Positions 1 to 7,311 of a stretch of DNA of 16,226 nt are shown one piece after another. How positions within the stretch are numbered: position 1 is the first letter of the stretch; the number at the start of each line of letters is the position of its first letter. The translations under genes and the position numbers were made by a program. The notes under the pieces are model-generated. The model was not told the DNA's origin and made no database searches. It saw only the letters and a program-made list of their open reading frames with translations. Source of the DNA: DATGMP01 sp035293565 (lineage in GTDB: Bacteria > Pseudomonadota > Alphaproteobacteria > BOG-932 > Roseiterribacteraceae). The stretch spans positions 1 through 16,226 of the forward strand of contig DATGMP010000088.1 in assembly GCA_035293565.1 (NCBI GenBank), in the 5' to 3' direction.

Positions 1-89
1 CCAGCGGGAGTGTCAGGAACCCCGGAGCCCGGCGGCGAAAGGATGCGGACGGCGTTTGCGGCATGGTAGGAATCTGTTCCGACTCGCAG

Positions 90-116
90 TTGACAACAAA
101 AGTGTGAATCTATCGT
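90..116 (+). promoter_or_regulatory. possible promoter of the L,D-transpeptidase gene
   Basis: A perfect -35 hexamer TTGACA lies at 90-95. The best -10 candidate is TATCGT at 111-116, with a short 15-base spacer, ending about 12 bases before the ATG at 129. The short spacer and poor -10 make this weak. If it is real, the 5' leader would be only a few bases long, which fits the absence of a clear ribosome binding site before the ATG. Confidence 0.25.
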
Positions 117-128
117 GAGTGGTCTGTT

Positions 129-1028
129 ATGACGAAGATTATGACCTCCATCAATTTCTTTATGGTTACCGCGGCGGCGCTCTGGGCGGCTGCCGCGTCG
201 GCCGGCCCGGTGGCTGCGGTGGGCGAGGTTCAGACCTACCGAACCGTTTACGAGGACTCGCTGCTCGACCTCGCGCGGAAGTACGACGTCGGCTATGTCG
301 AGATGATCGCCGCGAATCCGGTGCTGGATCCCTGGGTACCGGGCGCCGGCAAGGAGATCACCCTTCCGACGATGCATCTTCTGCCCAACGCGCCGCATGA
401 GGGCATCGTCGTCAACATCGCCGAGATGCGCCTCTATTACTACCCGCACAAGGACGCGGTTCCGGAGACTTATCCGATCGGGATCGGCGAAGCGGGGAGC
501 GAGACTCCGAGTGGAACGACGCGCGTGACGCGCAAGGAGCCCAATCCGACCTGGTACCGCACCAAGAGCGAAATCGCGGCTAAGCCCTGGGCGCCCAAGA
601 TCGTGCCGCCGGGGCCCGACAATCCGCTCGGCGCTTACGCGCTCCATCTCGGTTGGCCGTCCTATCTCATCCACGGAACCGATGATTGGCGCGGGGTCGG
701 GCGGCGGGACAGCCGAGGCTGCATCCGAATGTATCCGGAGGATATCGAGCGGCTGTTTCGCGAGGTATCGGTCGGGACCAAGGTCACGATGGTCAACCAA
801 CCGGTCAAATTCGCCTGGATCGACGGTCAGCTCTATATCGAGGTCCACCCCACGCCCAAGCAGGCGGATCAGCTCGAGATGGAGAATACCGACGATTTTG
901 AGGATCCGGTCGGGCTCTCTAAAACGATATTGGCCGCCGCCGGGGACGCCGCAGACCGTTTGGACTGGGAGGCGATTCGGCGCGCGGCCAAGGATCGTAA
1001 CGGCATTCCGATCGCGATCACCCGCTGA
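129..1028 (+). CDS. L,D-transpeptidase, ErfK/YbiS type, exported
   Basis: This 299-residue exported enzyme has a YkuD (L,D-transpeptidase) catalytic domain. Family members form 3-3 crosslinks in peptidoglycan or attach Braun-type lipoproteins to meso-diaminopimelate in the periplasm. Residues 1-25 form a signal peptide (hydrophobic stretch ending ASA). Residues 36-80 form a LysM-like module with the family phrase AANPVLDPWVPGAG, followed by EGIVVNIAEMRLYYY, which is typical of ErfK/YbiS rather than short YkuD proteins. The active site is HGT at 182-184 and SRGCIRM at 195-201, with His182 and nucleophile Cys198. About 60 residues after the catalytic core have no recognised domain. The start may be the ATG at 129 or the in-frame ATG at 144; both leave the signal peptide intact. 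It converges on a Lys-ended lipoprotein gene, a possible substrate. The family call is firm; which acceptor it uses is inferred. Confidence 0.93.
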   Translation: MTKIMTSINFFMVTAAALWAAAASAGPVAAVGEVQTYRTVYEDSLLDLARKYDVGYVEMIAANPVLDPWVPGAGKEITLPTMHLLPNAPHEGIVVNIAEMRLYYYPHKDAVPETYPIGIGEAGSETPSGTTRVTRKEPNPTWYRTKSEIAAKPWAPKIVPPGPDNPLGAYALHLGWPSYLIHGTDDWRGVGRRDSRGCIRMYPEDIERLFREVSVGTKVTMVNQPVKFAWIDGQLYIEVHPTPKQADQLEMENTDDFEDPVGLSKTILAAAGDAADRLDWEAIRRAAKDRNGIPIAITR

Positions 1029-1039
1029 TCGGAGAAGTT

Positions 1040-1063
1040 GCGGGCTCCGCGAGCGGAACCCGC
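1040..1063. terminator. hairpin between convergent genes, likely bidirectional terminator
   Basis: GCGGG at 1040-1044 pairs with CCCGC at 1059-1063. After one mismatch, TCCG at 1046-1049 pairs with CGGA at 1054-1057 around a CGAG loop. It sits 12 bases after the transpeptidase stop and 7 bases from the stop of the convergent lipoprotein gene, so it could serve both. There is no strong U tract; on the + side the sequence becomes T-rich only about 10 bases later. Confidence 0.5.
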
Positions 1064-1070
1064 CCCGTCA

Positions 1071-1331
1071 TTATTTGTTGCGCATGCCCCGGCCAGTGGC
1101 GCGGGTGTGGGTGGCGCTGGCCTGCTCGGCGGCGGCCTCGGCGGCCTTGGCGGAGTCGGCAGCCTGCTGAGCAGCGCGGGCAGCGGCGTCGGCAGCGGCC
1201 TTGGCGTCCTCGACGTCCTTGCTCATCTTGTCCATCGTCGCCTTGTCGGCCGATTGCGTGCAAGCCGGAACAACGGCAGTCGCGGCGATCAGGATCGCGG
1301 CGGCACCGATTTTGTGCAGGATCGTGTTCAT
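1071..1331 (-). CDS. alanine-zipper small outer-membrane lipoprotein (Lpp/OprI-like)
   Basis: This 86-residue protein has an export signal (residues 1-23) ending in VPAC with Cys24. That resembles a lipobox, although Pro at -2 is unusual. The mature part, from about residue 32 to 70, is a low-complexity Ala/Lys/Asp/Glu helix with alanines at heptad spacing, matching the alanine-zipper architecture of Lpp/OprI-type lipoproteins that trimerise as coiled coils. The last residues are GRGMRNK, so the C-terminus is a lysine, as in Braun lipoprotein, where that lysine is bound to peptidoglycan by an L,D-transpeptidase. An enzyme of that class is encoded convergently 42 bases away. The ATG at 1331 follows a good AGAGGA ribosome site, and a strong promoter lies upstream. 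Lipoprotein and coiled-coil features are directly visible; covalent attachment to the wall is inference. Confidence 0.8.
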   Translation of the reverse strand: MNTILHKIGAAAILIAATAVVPACTQSADKATMDKMSKDVEDAKAAADAAARAAQQAADSAKAAEAAAEQASATHTRATGRGMRNK

Positions 1332-1380
1332 TTTGTCCTCTTCTACAATTCCAGGGCGGGCTTCATCGAGCCGTCGTCGG

Positions 1381-1409
1381 TCTATATAGCAACCCTATGG
1401 GACTGTAAA
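1381..1409 (-). promoter_or_regulatory. sigma70-type promoter of the alanine-zipper lipoprotein gene
   Basis: Read on the minus strand, TTTACA (1404-1409) and TATAGA (1381-1386) are separated by exactly 17 bases. Each matches the consensus at five of six positions. Transcription would start near 1374, giving a leader of roughly 43 bases that contains the AGAGGA ribosome site. This is the best promoter match seen in the window and suits an abundant lipoprotein. The rest of 1410-1602 shows no gene or recognisable element. Confidence 0.55.
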
Positions 1410-1602
1410 TCCGCAGAAGGCGAAAAAGGTCCCCGGATTCCGCGCTTTTCCGCGCGTTTTGTCGCGATCTTCATATTGAATTGCGGAAAATTGCTGGACG
1501 ACTCGGAGGCCATGAAACACCCCAACACCGGATCGCTGTGGATCGTTCCCAAAGGCTTGAAAATATGTCGCGGCCCGGTCGAAAGGTCGCGCCCCGACGG
1601 TC

Positions 1603-1977
1603 TCAACGGTTGCGACTCGCGGACGACCGGAACGCCTCAGCGTAAATGTCGGGTTTGAAGCCCACGACCAGCTTGCCGTCCACGTCCAGCACCGGCCGTT
1701 TGATCATCGAGGGCTGGGCCAGCATCAGCCGGACCGCCTTGCCCTGGTCGAGATCGGTCTTGTCCTTCTCGGGCAGGCCCCGGAAGGTCGTTCCGGCGCG
1801 GTTGAGCAGCGTCTCCCAACCGACTTGCCGGGACCATCCCTCCAACACGTTTCGCGCGATTCCCTGGGTCTTGTAGTCATGAAAGGCGTAGGGGACGCCG
1901 TGCTCCTCCAGCCAGGCTCGGGCCTTCTTCATCGTGTCGCAAGCCTTGATCCCGTGAATCGTCACCGATTTGGGCAT
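1603..1977 (-). CDS. ArsC/Spx-family thioredoxin-fold reductase, YffB-like
   Basis: This 124-residue protein is close to the usual length of the ArsC-like/YffB family. The N-terminus has the hallmark GIKACDTMKKARAWLEE with a single Cys13, the position of the catalytic cysteine in ArsC-type reductases. The C-terminal half has KRPVL (the Arg-Pro motif of ArsC) and LVVGFKPDIYAE. The GIK-C-DT-KKA pattern fits the uncharacterised YffB branch better than true arsenate reductases, so arsenate reduction should not be assumed; glutathione-dependent thiol or mixed-disulfide chemistry is a general possibility. The ATG at 1977 is preceded by AGGAG that overlaps the stop of the upstream DUF1810 gene, 9 bases away, indicating cotranscription. 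No ars regulator or transporter is nearby. Confidence 0.85.
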   Translation of the reverse strand: MPKSVTIHGIKACDTMKKARAWLEEHGVPYAFHDYKTQGIARNVLEGWSRQVGWETLLNRAGTTFRGLPEKDKTDLDQGKAVRLMLAQPSMIKRPVLDVDGKLVVGFKPDIYAEAFRSSASRNR

Positions 1978-1986
1978 CTGTTGCTC

Positions 1987-2451
1987 CTATGAGCCGAGCT
2001 TCCGCAGAGTGAGCGGGTCGCGCTCGCCAGCATAATATTTGGCGAGCGCCGCCTCGAACAGCGGCTCGTTTGGATCGGCGGCGGCGAAGAGCGTCAAGCT
2101 GGACCGGAATTTCAGATCATCGGGCGAGCCGAAGATCGCATGGGCCGACGATCCCGCAATCCCGTTGACGGCTGCGACGCATTCCCGAAGCCGCGAGCCG
2201 AGCAGGGGATGAGCCAGATAGGCGCGGGCTTCGTCGAGAGACGCGATCGCATAGAAGCGCGAGGTCGGGCTTGCGCCCAGCCCTTCGATCTGCGGAAAGA
2301 TGAACCAGATCCAATGGCCGGTCTTGCGGCCGCGGCGCAGCTCCGTCAGCGCTTGCGCGTAGCTGCTCTCCTGGGCGTCGATGAAGCGGCCGAGCTTGTA
2401 GGGATCGTCGCCGCTATCCTTGCTCAAGCCGCGCTTTTCGTCTTGCCCCAC
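1987..2451 (-). CDS. DUF1810 family protein
   Basis: This 154-residue protein covers essentially one DUF1810 domain. Family signatures are visible: DPYKLGRFIDAQE, then HWIWFIFPQIEGLG, then EARAYLAHPLLGSRLREC, and a later DDLKFRSSLTLF segment. The biochemical role of the family is not established, and no signal peptide or membrane segment is seen. The start is uncertain. The longest reading begins at a GTG at 2451 and overlaps the upstream VOC gene by 28 bases. A TTG at 2427 overlaps that gene's TGA as TTGA and gives an N-terminus (SKDSGDDPYKLGRF) of the length expected for the family. Neither has a strong ribosome site. The gene sits between the VOC and ArsC-like genes in a tight minus-strand run and is likely translationally coupled. 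Confidence 0.85.
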   Translation of the reverse strand: MGQDEKRGLSKDSGDDPYKLGRFIDAQESSYAQALTELRRGRKTGHWIWFIFPQIEGLGASPTSRFYAIASLDEARAYLAHPLLGSRLRECVAAVNGIAGSSAHAIFGSPDDLKFRSSLTLFAAADPNEPLFEAALAKYYAGERDPLTLRKLGS

Positions 2452-2921
2452 ACTTCTTGCGCTTTCTCGAAGACGCCCTGGTCGAAGGAATATTCGATCG
2501 TGTTCCCGTCGGGATCTTTGATAAAGCAGATATAGCCGATGTGTTTCGGCATCTGCATCGGGCCGAGCGCCAGGCAGCCCGCCTCCTTGGCCTTGGCCGC
2601 GATCTCGTCGACCGCCTCCTTGGTCGGCGCCTCAATTCCGATATGGGCGAACGGCCCCATGGGCGGATGAACCGCCGGCGCGAAGGGGTCGTGTCCCTCG
2701 AAGAACTCGCCGGCCACGAGGATGAAAGGCGATGCGCCGTCCTCGGGCGGTGCCGCGAGCCAAGCGTTCCGGCCCACCTCGTCCTGGTGCCGCGCAATCA
2801 CCCTGAGGTGGGTGAATTTCTCGTACCAAGCCACCGTGGCGTCGACGTTTTTCACCGGGAGCGCAATATGCGTCCAGGTGCGCTTCTTCGGCCTGATCGC
2901 GTGTTGAGTCTCGGTCGCCAT
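2424..2921 (-). CDS. VOC superfamily (glyoxalase/bleomycin-resistance fold) protein
   Basis: This 165-residue cytoplasmic protein has two beta-alpha-beta-beta-beta modules typical of the vicinal oxygen chelate fold. The first starts at WTHIALPVKNVDATVAWYEK (residues 16-35); the second at FAHIGIEAPTKEAVDEIA (91-108), ending with FIKDPDGNTIEYS. Candidate metal ligands are His18, His93 and Glu143. The DPDGNTIE phrase is common to glyoxalase I-like proteins, but the sequence does not identify the substrate. The ATG at 2921 has an AGGGAGGAG ribosome site about 10 bases upstream. The DUF1810 gene begins within or at its stop codon. A 110-base gap separates it from the upstream amidohydrolase gene, so it may belong to the same long minus-strand transcript or start a new one. 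Confidence 0.87.
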   Translation of the reverse strand: MATETQHAIRPKKRTWTHIALPVKNVDATVAWYEKFTHLRVIARHQDEVGRNAWLAAPPEDGASPFILVAGEFFEGHDPFAPAVHPPMGPFAHIGIEAPTKEAVDEIAAKAKEAGCLALGPMQMPKHIGYICFIKDPDGNTIEYSFDQGVFEKAQEVWGKTKSAA

Positions 2922-3031
2922 AAAAGCCGCTCCTCCCTAGAGCTGATCATCCGAAGGTTACCACCCGGCGCGGCCGGCCTCTTGCCTGTGGAGACACGAG
3001 AATTTTGCTTGGCGACGCCCGCCCCTCGGGG

Positions 3032-4429
3032 TCAGACGACCGGCCAGGTCGAGCGGTATGGGAGACCCGTGCGCGCGACTACCGCCCGTCCGGCCTGCTT
3101 GCCGTCGGCAACCAGCTTGGCTTCGTCCAACAGCGTCGCCCGGCCGGCCTCGAGCACGCGCACCCCGTCGATCCAGACGCTGTGCACGCCGGACGGCGGC
3201 GCATCCATGGTGAGCTGTCCGACCGGATCGAAGACGGGGCCCCATTCCGGCAGGTCTGTATCGTGCAGCACGAAATCGGCCTTCTTCCCGACCTCGATCG
3301 ATCCGATCAGGTTCGACAGCCCCATGGCCTCGGCGGCGCCGATCGTCATCATCTCCAGGATGCTCTCGGCGGGAAACAGATCCTGGTCCTCCCGCGCGTC
3401 GCGAAGCCAGCTCGCCGTCAAGCGGCCAGAGGACAGGATGTCGGTGGCGACGCCGTCGGTCCCGACCAGCAGATGGACGCCCCGCGCGACCATCTCGGGG
3501 AAAAGGCCCTTGCGCGACACGCCCATACCGCCCTGCAGCGCCGCGTGCGGGCAGTGGATCGCGCTGGCGCCGGACTGCACGAGCACATCGAGCTCGCTCC
3601 GGTCCATGTCGGCCAGATGGGTCAGCATCACGCGCTCGCCCATGGCGCCGATATCGGCCAGATGCTCGAGCGGGCGGCGATTGTATTTGGCGCGGAACCA
3701 GTCGGGGTCGGAGGCGCGCGGGCTCATATGGGCCGATAGGCGGATACCGTGCTGATCGGCCAGCCCCTTTGCTGCCAGCCACACATCATCAGAATTGGTC
3801 GAATGGCCCACCAGCAGCGGCCAGCAGGCGAGCCGCTTGTCGGCGCTCCTCTCCGGATAGCGCTCGACTTCCGATTCGAGAATCCTGATCGCCGCCGCCG
3901 ACACCTTCGCCTGATCGAGCGACGGGTCGAAGGCGCGGCCCTCGACCCATTCGCCGACACGGCCGCGAATGCCTGTTCCTTCGAGCCCCTCCATCACGGC
4001 ATCGAGCTGCCGGACCGTGCCGGCCTCGAGGAAGGTCGTGGTGCCGTAGCGGATCATCGCGAGCGTCGATAGCTGGGCCGACAGTCGTTCGTCCTCCGCG
4101 CTCTGCGCGTGGTAGATCGGAATGACCCATTTCTGCAGCCGTTCGGTCCAGCTCGTCTCCGGCGTGCCGCGCGGGAAGCCGCGAGTCAGCGGATCGCCGG
4201 TAATGTGGATATGACCGTCGATGAAGCCGGGGGTGACGACGAACCGACTGCCGTCCAGCGTCTCCTTCGCCCTCACCGTCCGGGCGAGGGCGTCCGCCTT
4301 GCCGACGGCGACGATCCGGTCGCCGGCGACGGCAAGCGCCCCATCCAGGATGATCTGGCGCCCGCCATTCATCGTGATGATCGTCGCGCCCGAGATCAGC
4401 AGGTCGGCGGCAATGGAATGGTCGGTCAT
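3032..4429 (-). CDS. amidohydrolase-superfamily hydrolase (chlorohydrolase/deaminase-like)
   Basis: This 465-residue protein is a cyclic amidohydrolase with the composite beta-sandwich and barrel layout of the TrzN/SsnA/cytosine-deaminase-like group. Visible metal-site motifs are TPGFIDGHIH (His73, His75), SAHMS (His234), LTHLADM (His271) and LVGTDG (Asp325), with an HCPH segment at 292-295. The C-terminus has the usual GSIEVGKKADFVLHD phrase, where such enzymes rebuild the sandwich. Most relatives with this arrangement carry a Glu three residues after the barrel histidine (H-x-x-E); here the residue is Pro237, so the catalytic detail differs. The substrate is unknown; deamination, dechlorination or cyclic amide hydrolysis are all possible. 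No signal peptide is seen. The ATG at 4429 follows a GGAAG-type site. An MFS permease lies 81 bases upstream, suggesting an import and degradation pair. Confidence 0.88.
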   Translation of the reverse strand: MTDHSIAADLLISGATIITMNGGRQIILDGALAVAGDRIVAVGKADALARTVRAKETLDGSRFVVTPGFIDGHIHITGDPLTRGFPRGTPETSWTERLQKWVIPIYHAQSAEDERLSAQLSTLAMIRYGTTTFLEAGTVRQLDAVMEGLEGTGIRGRVGEWVEGRAFDPSLDQAKVSAAAIRILESEVERYPERSADKRLACWPLLVGHSTNSDDVWLAAKGLADQHGIRLSAHMSPRASDPDWFRAKYNRRPLEHLADIGAMGERVMLTHLADMDRSELDVLVQSGASAIHCPHAALQGGMGVSRKGLFPEMVARGVHLLVGTDGVATDILSSGRLTASWLRDAREDQDLFPAESILEMMTIGAAEAMGLSNLIGSIEVGKKADFVLHDTDLPEWGPVFDPVGQLTMDAPPSGVHSVWIDGVRVLEAGRATLLDEAKLVADGKQAGRAVVARTGLPYRSTWPVV

Positions 4430-4510
4430 GGGCGGGACTTCCGGCGGAGGTCGTGGGACACGCTCAGCTTTTACTCCCGACGGCGGCCGGCGGTCTTGAT
4501 TTTAGGCGCA

Positions 4511-5815
4511 TCAGGCCGGGACGATCTTGCTCCGCGTCATCAGCCCATAGGCGAGCGCGCAGGCGAAGGCGATTGCGCCGGCCAGCACGAAAGCTGACAG
4601 AAGCGAGCCCGTGACCTGAAGAATCACGCCGCTGATGAAGGGCGCCAGCGTGCCGCCGAGCGAGCCGCCGACATTCTGCACCGCTTCCAAGGTCGCGACG
4701 GTATTGGGCGGCGTCACGACCGCGGCCAGCGCCCAGCCGCTGCTCGACGAGACGTTGGCGGCGAACAGCCCCACCGCCATCAACGCGATCGCGACCGAGG
4801 CGCTGTCCGCATAGGCTCCGGCGATTGTGAAGGCGCCGGCGCCGACCAGGCCCCAGATGATCGGAATCCGGCAGGCGGCCGCGGCATCCATGCCCAGCCG
4901 CCCGAGGAAGTGCGGGATCACGCCGCCGGCCACCGCGCCGACAAATCCTGCCGCCAGCGGCACCGCGGACCAGATCCCGGCATCGGCGATCGTCTGGTGG
5001 CGCTCGGTCTCCAAATAGCCGGGCAGCCAGGTGGCGTAGAGCCAGGAGACGTAGACCACACCGAAAAAGCCGAGGAACATCCCCCAGGTCGTGCGGAAGC
5101 GGAGCAGCCACAGCACCTGCCTGAATCCGATATGCAGGGCCGCCGCGCTGTCGTGGCGACGGATTCCGGCAATATCGGCGGCCGGTACATCGGCGTGCTC
5201 GGGATTGCGGTAAAGCAGCGTCCACAGGATCGCGACGACGAACCCCGCCAGACCTGCGATGAGAAACATCACGCGCCAGCCGAAGGTGAGCATCAGCCAG
5301 GTAAGGAGCGGCGGAGCCAGCGCCGGCGCCAGGGCGGAGGAGGCGTTGAAGATTCCAATGGGCAACGCGCGGTCCTTCAGCGGATACCAGTCCGCGCAGA
5401 CCCGCGTTCCGCCGATATACATCGGCGATTCTCCGAGCCCAAGCGCCACGCGCGCGGTGATGAATTGCCCGAACGATCTGACAACACCGGCGCCCAGCTG
5501 CGCCACCGACCACAGCACCATGCCCGCGCCCAGCGCCAGCCTCGGCCCGAAGCGATCGACCAGCGCACCCGCCGGGATCTGCGCCAGTCCATAGGCCCAC
5601 GCGAAGGCTGAAAGCAGCACCCCCATCTCGCCAAAGGAGAGCCCGAGCTCGTTCCGAATCTCCGGATTGCCCACCGCCACGGCCGCGCGGTCGAAATAGT
5701 TCACCGTGCCGGCGGCGACCAGCAAGGCCACTGCAATCGTGCGCAAGCGCCGTGTGCGCGGAGAGGCGACGAAGCCCAAAGGCGGGGATTCATCCAGGAT
5801 GGTCGAAAGATCCAT
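4511..5815 (-). CDS. MFS transporter, anion:cation symporter (ACS)-like
   Basis: This 434-residue permease with about 12 predicted hydrophobic segments belongs to the major facilitator superfamily. The first helix contains VNYFDRAAVAVGNPEIRNEL, the phrase found in ACS-family organic-anion symporters (hexuronate, galactonate and tartrate-type carriers). It is followed by the loop 2-3 motif GALVDRFGPRLALG. LGLGESPMYIGGTRVCADW is likewise typical of that group. The loop between helices 6 and 7, around residues 200-240, is the usual cytoplasmic linker. I chose the ATG at 5815 because GGAGG lies about 8 bases upstream and the transporter homology begins soon after; a longer reading to 5929 would add a non-homologous leader inside the upstream gene. 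It overlaps the 3' end of the 2H phosphoesterase gene by 26 bases. With the downstream amidohydrolase it probably imports that enzyme's substrate; the specificity cannot be read from sequence. Confidence 0.9.
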   Translation of the reverse strand: MDLSTILDESPPLGFVASPRTRRLRTIAVALLVAAGTVNYFDRAAVAVGNPEIRNELGLSFGEMGVLLSAFAWAYGLAQIPAGALVDRFGPRLALGAGMVLWSVAQLGAGVVRSFGQFITARVALGLGESPMYIGGTRVCADWYPLKDRALPIGIFNASSALAPALAPPLLTWLMLTFGWRVMFLIAGLAGFVVAILWTLLYRNPEHADVPAADIAGIRRHDSAAALHIGFRQVLWLLRFRTTWGMFLGFFGVVYVSWLYATWLPGYLETERHQTIADAGIWSAVPLAAGFVGAVAGGVIPHFLGRLGMDAAAACRIPIIWGLVGAGAFTIAGAYADSASVAIALMAVGLFAANVSSSSGWALAAVVTPPNTVATLEAVQNVGGSLGGTLAPFISGVILQVTGSLLSAFVLAGAIAFACALAYGLMTRSKIVPA

Positions 5816-6437
5816 GCCCCAACCTCCAACGGCCGAGCGGCACATGCAAGGTTCGGCCGCGCAAGCTGTCGACCAAACGGAATTCGCGCACGGTCCATCG
5901 AATGGGGTCGACAGGTCGTTCCGCGACAATGGACTGATCGTAGAGCAACGTCACATGCGGCACGAACGCGGATGTTCGGCTCCGAAAAAGGCCAATATCC
6001 GCCAAGACCGTGCTGAGACTTTTCCGGAGGTTGGTCAATTCGGCCTTGCCTTCACCGCAAGTCAGGACGGTCGGCCGTTTCGCAGTTACATTGCTTCCCG
6101 CCTTGCCGAACGTCACGACGCGATCGAGCGAGACGTCGAACGCCGGGATGGCCACCGTCGATGCTACGTCGGACACCAGCCGCACCAGCCTATGTGGCAC
6201 GCGCGGAAATTCGCCGAAGCCCACCAGCGAAACATGAAGCCGCTTCGCCGCGATCGGTCTACCCATCAGGCGATGTTCCCGACAAAGAGCTTGCGCGAGC
6301 GCATGGGCGCGCGCCGCAGCGTCGTTCTCGAGGAAGACCGCAAAGAAAATCGCGTGCTTCACGTCCGGCTGACGGCCGTCAGTCGGTGCTTTCGGCTTCT
6401 GCGGTTCGAATCCCGGAAGCGGCGGCTGTTCAAACAT
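5790..6437 (-). CDS. 2H phosphoesterase, 2'-5' RNA ligase / cyclic phosphodiesterase-like
   Basis: This 215-residue protein has the two HxT/S catalytic motifs of the 2H phosphoesterase superfamily: RLHVSLVGFG with His68 and FVPHVTLLYD with His161, about 93 residues apart as in ThpR-like proteins. The start of the domain, KHAIFFAVFLENDAAAR, resembles the usual first strand of this fold. Relatives hydrolyse 2',3'-cyclic phosphates or join 2'-5' RNA ends in vitro; the biological role is generally unclear. An N-terminal extension of about 27 residues rich in Pro and Lys is seen, as in some relatives. The ATG at 6437 lacks a clear ribosome site. Its 3' end overlaps the MFS start, so the two are likely coupled, although no functional link with transport is evident. 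Confidence 0.85.
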   Translation of the reverse strand: MFEQPPLPGFEPQKPKAPTDGRQPDVKHAIFFAVFLENDAAARAHALAQALCREHRLMGRPIAAKRLHVSLVGFGEFPRVPHRLVRLVSDVASTVAIPAFDVSLDRVVTFGKAGSNVTAKRPTVLTCGEGKAELTNLRKSLSTVLADIGLFRSRTSAFVPHVTLLYDQSIVAERPVDPIRWTVREFRLVDSLRGRTLHVPLGRWRLGHGSFDHPG

Positions 6438-6460
6438 GGGGACCGACGAGCTTCGAGTCC

Positions 6461-6570
6461 TCCTCCCCTCGCGGGATGAGCGAGAGAAGGGGGCCCGATA
6501 CCGGAAGGCATGCGCTGACGATATGAGCTTCGTGTCCTTCGCCCCACTTCAGTGGGAGAGGGAGGGAGGG
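6461..6570. repeat. paired palindromes, candidate intergenic repeat element
   Basis: Two hairpins lie between the 2H gene start and the end of the next minus-strand gene. The first has CTCGC (6468-6472) pairing with GCGAG (6480-6484), flanked by CCCCT/AGGGG arms (6465-6469 and 6488-6492); two bases of the inner and outer left arms overlap, so they are alternatives in part. The second is CCCACT (6543-6548) against AGTGGG (6551-6556) with a two-base gap. A purine-rich tract follows to 6570. This design resembles dispersed REP-like intergenic repeats, but copy number cannot be seen from one window. The second palindrome could also serve as a terminator for the 6575-7303 gene, whose stop is near its purine-rich flank. 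Confidence 0.4.
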
Positions 6571-6574
6571 GGAT

Positions 6575-7303
6575 TTAAGGCGGATCGTGCCCGTTCGCAT
6601 AAGCCGGGGCCGATGGCGAACCGCCGAGTGCCGTAGCAAGCGCACCGGGGAAAGGCGGATCGGTGCCATCGTCGGCGGCGTCATCCGCCGGGGCGCTGTC
6701 GCCCGGCTTCTCATCCGGCCATATCGAGAGGTCGGGATCGCGGATGCGCAGCTCGGTGCAGATTCGGGCGACGATCTCGTGCTGAGACAGGCCCGCGAAA
6801 TCGGGATCCGCGTCGTCCAGAACCTCTCGGAAAATATCGTCCATGAGGTCGGCCAGATGGTCGCGATCGATGTCGGGTACGCGACCCGAGACGAGCGCGC
6901 TTACCTCGCGGCGGACCTGTCGCTCCGTCCTCGCGCGACGCTCGGATGAGCGCCTTTGACGGGCCTCGGCTCGTTTGCTCTCGCGCACGCCCATGATCTG
7001 CTGCTCCATGGCCATCATCTGGAGCACGGAGCGGGAGAGGCGGGTGAAGGCGAGCACGGGATCGATATCACCCAATCCGGGGAATCCGCCGTCGAAGGCC
7101 AAGGCTTGAGCTTTGCGGTTCAGCGCATTGGCCATATCCATGGCGATGCCGCGCATGCGGCCCAGCATGAAGAGTTGCGCCGTTCGAAGCGCATCGGCCT
7201 CGGCGGCGGCGAGCTCGACATTCTCGTCGTCGAGCATGCCCTCGCGACGATAGTCGCTCTCCTGCCCGAGCCTACTGCTCGGTATGTCGTTGCGGTCCGC
7301 CAT
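6575..7303 (-). CDS. hypothetical protein, acidic C-terminus, function unknown
   Basis: I do not recognise this 242-residue protein. It begins MADRNDIPSSRL, has a helical middle (about 30-100) containing AQLFMLGRMRGIAMDMAN, then a very basic Arg-rich helix (about 105-135, with RQRRSSERRARTERQVRRE), then a second region with DHLADLMDDIFREVLDD. The tail from about residue 195 is Pro/Asp/Ala-rich, acidic and probably disordered. No signal peptide or membrane segment is present, so it is likely cytoplasmic; the basic helix could bind nucleic acid, but that is a guess. The ATG at 7303 has no ribosome site; a TTG at 7312 and an ATG at 7237 are in-frame alternatives. Codon use looks like that of the neighbouring genes. 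It is separated from the upstream gene by about 250 bases, so it probably has its own promoter. Confidence 0.7.
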   Translation of the reverse strand: MADRNDIPSSRLGQESDYRREGMLDDENVELAAAEADALRTAQLFMLGRMRGIAMDMANALNRKAQALAFDGGFPGLGDIDPVLAFTRLSRSVLQMMAMEQQIMGVRESKRAEARQRRSSERRARTERQVRREVSALVSGRVPDIDRDHLADLMDDIFREVLDDADPDFAGLSQHEIVARICTELRIRDPDLSIWPDEKPGDSAPADDAADDGTDPPFPGALATALGGSPSAPAYANGHDPP

Positions 7304-7311
7304 CGAGAACA

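Noticed and set aside
1..69. Short open frame from the left edge to a TAG at 67-69
   Set aside because: Only 22 codons are visible with no recognisable motif; two other frames are also open nearby, so an upstream gene tail cannot be supported.
1382..1606. 74-codon minus-strand ORF upstream of the lipoprotein gene
   Set aside because: It covers the predicted lipoprotein promoter, has no recognisable domain and no strong ribosome site.
1603..1977. Arsenate resistance function
   Set aside because: The motif fits the YffB branch, and no arsR, arsB or acr3 gene is nearby.
3022..3031. CCCCTCGGGG directly after the amidohydrolase stop as a terminator
   Set aside because: The stem is only four bases with no T tract; too weak to call.
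6403..6413. GGTTCGAATCC, like a tRNA T-loop
   Set aside because: It lies inside the 2H phosphoesterase gene, and no acceptor, anticodon or D arm is found around it.
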